Assembly (NCBI GenBank): GCA_026874595.1
Contig: CM049317.1
Span: 54,085,618-54,149,617, forward strand
DNA length: 64,000 nucleotides
Source: Sipunculus nudus
Lineage: Eukaryota; Annelida; Sipuncula; Golfingiida; Sipunculidae
Direction: 5' to 3'
The notes beneath the pieces are model-generated. The model did no database searches. It was given only the letters and a program-made list of their open reading frames with translations, and had not been told where the DNA came from. Shown in pieces: positions 58,894 through 64,000 of this stretch. The translations under genes and the position numbers were made by a program. Every line of letters begins with the position of its first letter. Positions within the stretch are counted from its first letter, which is position 1.

Positions 58894-59221
58894 ACATTTC
58901 CTGAAGCCTTGGAATGTATTAGCCACACAATTGTGGCTGGCCTTGAGAAAACTTGACTGTTGTAAACCAACTTGAATCCGAATGTGACTTTATATAACTT
59001 GAGAGGTACCCGTAAATTTTGTGATGTAACAGAATATACATTTTTCAACAGAAAGTTGATTATCTACAGCAGATGTAATAAAGCATGTCTTACCTAGTCC
59101 ATTATTACGTTGAGAGTTGTTTATCACTGTATTTTTGTCAACTGAATAAATTTACATCCATTGACACAGAATAATATTTTATTAAGCAGCAAAGAATCGA
59201 GATATTTTTTAAAGAATTTTT
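57452..59221. other. Non-coding interval with GA tracts
   Basis: A (TA)n occurs at 58009-58041 and a (GA)n of about 20 units at 58850-58891. The purine-rich 58440-58760 region is AGACAGA-like low complexity. Long Ser/Leu open frames on the minus strand are products of this. No gene is supported. Confidence 0.65.
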
Positions 59222-59594
59222 GGTGGAGGTAAGCGCCTCCATTTTTATGCTCTCTTATCTTATTCCTAATCTAAGTGTATACATCTGCAGAGTTCGAATT
59301 TGGCTTGGGACTACGTGACAGGGCTGCAGCACTCGCTTCCTATTATATAATACTGCAGGTCCTGGGTGTGAAATCGTCCCCATTCTAGATCATAACACCG
59401 AGGAACCCACCAAAGACGCACTCGTTTGTGAGTAATAAACGTCTGTGAGGCACAGCCTTCCCAATAAGCTTGCAGAGTGTCACCCTGGATAGGGGCCGAC
59501 CGGGGAAAATCTCACCGCCTCGGCTTAGATTTGAACACACGACCTCCCGGCTTTTGAGTCCAGTACTCTACCCTCAGCCACAGGAGCCGGTGAA
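59222..59594 (-). mobile_element. tRNA-derived SINE, near full length, reverse
   Basis: Reverse read gives GTGGCTGAGGGTAGAG, GTCGTGTGTTCAAATCTAAGC, a body, and 3' end CTCTGCAGATGTATACACTTA followed by GAGGCGCTTACCTCCACC. Same family as 25077 and 48497. Confidence 0.83.
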
Positions 59595-60139
59595 TCGAGA
59601 TACTTTGCCAAATAAAACTACAGTGGCACATAACGTGAGGTATTGCTTCTGCTTCATACAAATTTTTGTGAGCATGTTAATTTTGTGAATTTTGAGAGGT
59701 TTTTAGATTCGAAAAATTAAAGGCTCGCAAAAATTACATGCCATATACCGTATAATACTCATGAAAGTAATTATGCCCAGTGTACGAATATGAGGTTCCA
59801 CTTTAGCTTGGGCATTTTAAATTAAATCTTTGTATCTTAGTTCAGTGAAAAACAAGTCTTTGAATATGTGTAAAAAATATAATGCCCCAAGGTGCTGTGT
59901 CAATGGGAGCTGAATGTATGATGTATGACCGTTGTGACAAGCCGATAATTAGTTATTGCTAGGGCATTGTTTGAACACTAATTACTAGTAATAATGAGAC
60001 ACCCCACCGTCCGCCTGATTGTATAAGCACCATTAAATGCATAACTGATCTGCTAAAACAAAACTTCTTTTTTTTAACGTATGTTTTCATAAATATTTAT
60101 GCGTGTGTGCATGGGTGTGTGTGTGAAAAAAAATTACCA

Positions 60140-60660
60140 CAAGCCTTCGTGAAAACTACATCTTCGCGAACGCTCGGGCATTTCAAAATCGCGAAATTTG
60201 AATTTTGCAGTATACTGCACACCATAAAAGGTGTATCTCAATACGCCCCTCCGTTTGTCTGCGGTTTTCTTGTTAAGGAGGAAGTCATGCAGCTGGTATT
60301 TCCACTAAATATGCTCCCTTGATGGTGTGTAAAGAAAAAACAGCTGAAAAAAATATAGAACGTAGCTTGCATACATGAATCCTAGTTGACCAAAATATAT
60401 TACGCTACAAAGCTATGTTATCTTGCTGTACTAACTTATGCTGGTCCGGGAGGTTTCTTGGACAGATGAATGTGTATCGTTAAATCGAAAGTGCAGTTTT
60501 ATGTACAACACTCAAAATGTATACCATCCAGAAAAAATATGTATAGTTTGAAAAGTTTGATAAAGCCTGTGCCAGCTGCCGAGGTTGATATAGATAAATC
60601 TGTTGCCGCTGGCTCCCAGTCCAATAACAGTCAACAGTGTTGTTATGTATTATGACTGGA
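60140..60660. repeat. GTGTATCTCAATAC dispersed repeat, copy 1
   Basis: Shared with 62060-62360: GGTGTATCTCAATAC, CCGTTTGTCTGC, AAGTMATGCAGCT, GTTTCYTGRACAGAT and ACAACACTMAAAAT. A shorter related piece (GGTTTCATGGACAGAT) occurs near 57845. Confidence 0.65.
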
Positions 60661-60918
60661 AAATGGTGTTAATCTTAAATGTATTTATCTTCATCATTTT
60701 ATGCAAATTTGTTTGGCTGGTGTAATTTTCGGTAAAATCATATTAATCAGTTGCTATGTCACACTAAATCAAGATGGGTAAATCATACTTTAAAAAGAAG
60801 AACCGCCTAAAAGACTTGATAAAGGTATCGGCACCGATAAGGCACTCAATACAAATTCCTAGGATTCCATCCTGGCATATCACGTGATACCCGTGTCTTG
60901 GTTAATCTTGTGTTCCAG

Positions 60919-61093
60919 TCTACCTCCTTTTTCGGGGGAATGTGTCTTTGCTGTGAACAAGAAAGAAGATAAAAAGCGCGACAACTACGTGTTTCTAATC
61001 CATGCTTTGTCTCGGCCCAAGACGTGTGATTCCGATCCGCTCTGCTCCTCTCCGTCAACAACGTCTTGGGAACGACTCTTAGAAAAACGCCTC
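60919..61093 (+). CDS. Candidate internal exon, unknown protein
   Basis: It is bounded by acceptor cttgtgttccag and donor gtaagg, phase 2 to phase 0. The 58 codons contain GECVFAVNKKEDKKRDNYVF, RPKTCDSDPLC and a SWERLLEKRL end. The composition looks protein-like and the splice sites are good. I do not recognise a domain, and no neighbouring exon was identified. Confidence 0.33.
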
Positions 61094-62059
61094 GTAAGGT
61101 TCCAAATGGGAGACCCCTTTGGAATCGTATAATTTACATTTCAAGCGGTGACAACATAAAATAATTACCTTTTTGTTGTCTTTGGATGTTTTATAAAACA
61201 TCTGCAAAGTATTGACACCAAAATAAAGCTCAATAGCCCTACTTATCCATAATTTTGCCAAGAGCTGATGTGTTTACATAAAGAACAAGCCGCCATGATT
61301 ACATTAAGTGACCCACAGTCCTTTGCAACAGGATTTAGACTGGGAACCCGCTCTGATCTTATCGCTGTTTGAACTGGAAAAAGCGGGCGATAATAGATCT
61401 CGGTGGCGGGTACCAATCGATCAACGTCCGCTCATTACAATTTTCTGTATATTGTTATGTTTAAATCACCGCGGGCTCACAAGGATTGCTAGGGATAATA
61501 TTTCATTAATATATTAAGATAAGAACGTGATAAAGTTGCCAGAAAGACCCATTTTCTACCAAAGACACTAACGGATGCATTTTAGTGTGTATATTTAATA
61601 GTTTTAAGAGTTTTTTTTGTGCCTTCTACCAGTGTCTCCCATTTAACCATTACAAGGCCTAACTGTACAGGCCATTCCCACAACTGTGATCGTATCACAG
61701 TTGTGGATCCGCAACAAATCCATGCTGTGAGTATGTTCCCGTTACATTGCTATTATTTATACCTTAAAAAACTTTAAAACTTTAGTTTTATTATGAAAGC
61801 AATTTAAACTTAATGTTTATCCTGGAAGATGAAAGACCATAGAATAAGCTACATTCGTTTGCCATGTGGAGATGAACTGTTGAGTCTAATATGAATTGAC
61901 TCGTATAAGCAAAAGTAACATTTGAGTCGAGTGGGAAACGCTCGGTTCCCTTTGCTTGCGACCCGTTGTCGATATCTGGCGTTGCTAAGAGGATGAATTG
62001 TAGCTGCCCATCAAAGGCCAGTGGTTTTCTGTGGGAATGTTCTAGGTTTTCTCCACCAT
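61094..62059. other. Non-coding interval
   Basis: No domain or repeat recognised. An imperfect palindrome around CAACTGTGATCG-TATCACAGTTGTG at 61680-61706 is the only notable structure. Confidence 0.5.
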
Positions 62060-62560
62060 TACAGGTTACCATCAGAGGTGTATCTCAATACATTCGTCCG
62101 TCCGTTTGTCTGCCCTTACTCCTGTTAGACGAGAAAGTAATGCAGCTATTAAGTATACTTCCTGAGTGGCTGGTTTGAAATTACATTCTAGCCTTAATCT
62201 CTCAATCCACGTTTGACAAAAAAACCTATAACGCTTCAAAATCATGCTATCTTGTTGTATTGTCTGGAGGGTTTCCTGAACAGATGTATGTGTTTTGGTA
62301 TATGGAAAATGCATGTACAACATGTTTTTATGTAAAACACTAAAAATATTTACTTTGCTGAAACAACTATCTGAGATAGTAACTCGTGCGGGGAGTCGAG
62401 TGGTAAAACAGTGGTTTCGATCCCCAGTGTGGCTAAGAGAGTGGGCTGTAGTTGCCTGTCCAAGACCTTTTTTTACCGGGATCTGTGGTTCCCTCCATCC
62501 CGAACGCCACCAAATAAGCCATGGACAGTGTGGCGATAAGTATAAACTTAGTATAATCCA
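62060..62560. repeat. GTGTATCTCAATAC repeat copy 2 with tRNA-like piece
   Basis: It includes ATTCGTCCGTCCGTTTGTC and a GTTTCCTGAACAGATGTATG block. At 62388-62440, AGTCGAGTGGTAAAACAGTGG followed by TTTCGATCCCCAG looks like a tRNA-type head. A 198-codon minus frame crosses all this and is not a gene. Confidence 0.55.
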
Positions 62561-63179
62561 TGTAAAATTGTAGCCTGATGTTAAGATTACCGGCTGTTTA
62601 CCTCGGTATTTATATATGGGGTAGCATGGATAGTTATTAGAGTCGTTCTCAAGCAAGACTAATGTCACATCTCAATTACAGGCTTATCAACCAACCGAGA
62701 CATGTATTCATCAAGACCCGCAACCTTTTTAAGGGTTTCTGCAAAATTCATTTGTGACGGACTAATGACCACTTGTTGCTGAAACCAAGAAAAAAGATGT
62801 TTCCAAATTTTCGCGTCCATTGTCCGCTGCATACTCATCTTATACTTCTATTCTGGTCATCTATATAAATAATCCGTTGCCATTTGTTCTTCACCTTTAA
62901 AAACACTTAAATAGGGGTACTCAAACTTCGCTTGAGCACCGTCTAGGATGTAAAACCCGCTTCATGGTTCAAAATAAAACACATTTAACACGTCTTATTG
63001 ACAAGAATCCTTACATGTTTCAAATAACCATTTCAGTTTGAAACAGGTAAAAAGTGTAAAAGCCTGTTTGTCCCATATTTTAAACGTGTTTCGTATTTCT
63101 AAGCACGTTTCTGCTTCCACATGATTTAAATATTCACAAACATATTTTAAGAATTTCCGTAATGCGCCTACTCTGAGTA

Positions 63180-63356
63180 GTGTCTCTGGAGAAACCCTAT
63201 AGTTACCGTGTCACCCGACAAATGTTTCCCCTTTCTGGTGCCCATGAGAAAAGGTTTCCCTTAACAAGTGACGGACTAGGTTACGTGGAAAATAAGAGAT
63301 TATGTGGTTTTGATGAAGCACTCAATGTATCAGAACTCAGGAACACAACAAATCAC
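63180..63356 (+). other. Open frame upstream of the shared minisatellite flank
   Basis: A frame without an ATG start runs from about 63180 to 63512 through the shared flank. I see no domain. It may be a decayed coding part of the minisatellite-carrying element. Confidence 0.25.
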
Positions 63357-63540
63357 AAGTCAGCGGTTAAACAACAAAAAAGTATATTGAAAGAGCATAA
63401 AAGATACAGAGTTCGAAATCATTTCGGGTTATCAGCTGTTACGCATCTAGATAGACTGGTAAATGCACTACATAAAAACTTTAATAAAAGTACCGATTCC
63501 CTAACAGTCTAGATCTCTTGGACTAGTGATCCTGGACCCA
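63357..63540 (+). repeat. Minisatellite flank shared with 27431-27630
   Basis: Plus-strand homologue of the minus-strand spacer at 27431-27630, aligned over the whole length with small gaps. It leads into a minisatellite in the same relative orientation. Confidence 0.82.
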
Positions 63541-64000
63541 GGCTGAGGGAACCCCTGGCAGCACCTAACTGGACACCAGCTGGCAGCAACTCACTGGACA
63601 CCAGCTGAAAGCATCTCACTAGACCTAACTGGACACCAGCTAGCAGGACCTCACTGGACCTCACTGGACACCGACTGGTAGCACCTCACTGCAGCACCTC
63701 GCCTGACAGCACTTCACTGGACAGCATCTCGCCGGACAGCACTTCAGCACCTCGCCGGACAGCACCTTATTGGACAGCACTTCACTTCACTGGATAGCAT
63801 CTCGCTGGACAGCATCTCGCTGGACATCACTTCACTGGACAGCATCTTGCTTGACAGCACCTCGCCGGACAGCACTTCACTGAACAGCACTTCACTTGAC
63901 AGCATCTCACTGGACAGCACCTCACTAGACAGCACTTCAACGGACAGCCTCTCACCGGACAGCACCTCACTTGACAGCACTTCACTGGACAGCATCTCGC
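63541..64000. repeat. Minisatellite, 15-bp and longer units, runs off window
   Basis: It starts with longer units of CTCACTGGACACCAGCTGG type. From about 63690 it changes to 15-bp units ACAGCACTTCACTGG with CTCGCCGG variants. Because 15 is a multiple of 3, the minus strand stays open as a five-residue LSSEV repeat. Confidence 0.93.

Noticed and set aside
58435-58926. A 163-codon Ser/Leu-rich minus-strand frame
   Set aside because: It is the antisense of AGACAGA-like low-complexity sequence and a (GA)n microsatellite.
62072-62668. A 198-codon minus-strand open frame
   Set aside because: It crosses a dispersed repeat and a tRNA-like fragment, has no domain, and shows no splice-site or composition support.

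Overview
This is a eukaryotic, repeat-dense, AT-rich window, most likely from a mollusc and probably a bivalve. Genes are split into small exons with GT-AG introns, and coding sequence is only a few percent of the 64 kb. The split genes encode secreted C-type lectin and PAN-domain proteins. The rest is (TA)n microsatellites, tRNA-derived SINEs, hAT, pogo and Penelope-like elements, and minisatellites. The species assignment is inference. There is no operon, phage or CRISPR locus.

Three gene models could be assembled by hand because splice sites, reading phase and protein domains all agree. (1) Minus strand, 16252 to 8063: four exons, 222 aa, signal peptide plus C-type lectin domain. One intron uses a GC-AG donor; introns 1 and 3 carry a hAT element and a Penelope-like retroelement. 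(2) Plus strand, 30999 to 41003: four exons, 236 aa, signal peptide, C-type lectin domain, then a PAN/apple domain, every intron in phase 1. Intron 1 holds a three-layer nest of transposons and intron 2 a long-inverted-repeat element. (3) Minus strand, 53249 to 46913: five exons, 241 aa, signal peptide, BRICHOS-like domain and a C-terminal segment with nine cysteines. A fourth locus at the left edge (about 977-2929, plus) carries the C-terminal half of another C-type lectin. An open exon with a signal peptide and a PAN-like segment (39677-39913) lies inside intron 3 of gene 2.

Layout: 1-3 kb, 278-bp tandem duplication and partial lectin; 3-8 kb, no confirmed gene; 8-16.3 kb, minus-strand lectin with its mobile elements; 16.3-27 kb, degenerate duplications, a 386-bp hAT MITE, a LINE relic and a SINE; 27-28.3 kb, 25/50-bp minisatellites; 31-41 kb, lectin-PAN gene; 41-46.9 kb, dispersed repeats; 46.9-53.3 kb, BRICHOS-like gene; 53.3-64 kb, repeats, a SINE, one candidate exon, and a 15-bp minisatellite running off the right edge.

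The secreted products fit extracellular recognition or mucosal functions, but only domain identity is supported here. The most unusual feature is a set of DNA elements whose subterminal regions are built from different hexamer repeats (GTACCT, GAATAC, GGACTC/T, GGACCG). One copy is proven to be a hAT-type element by terminal inverted repeats and an exact 8-bp target duplication. Also notable is a minisatellite at two loci 36 kb apart, in opposite orientation, that shares the same non-repetitive flank and so behaves like a mobile unit.
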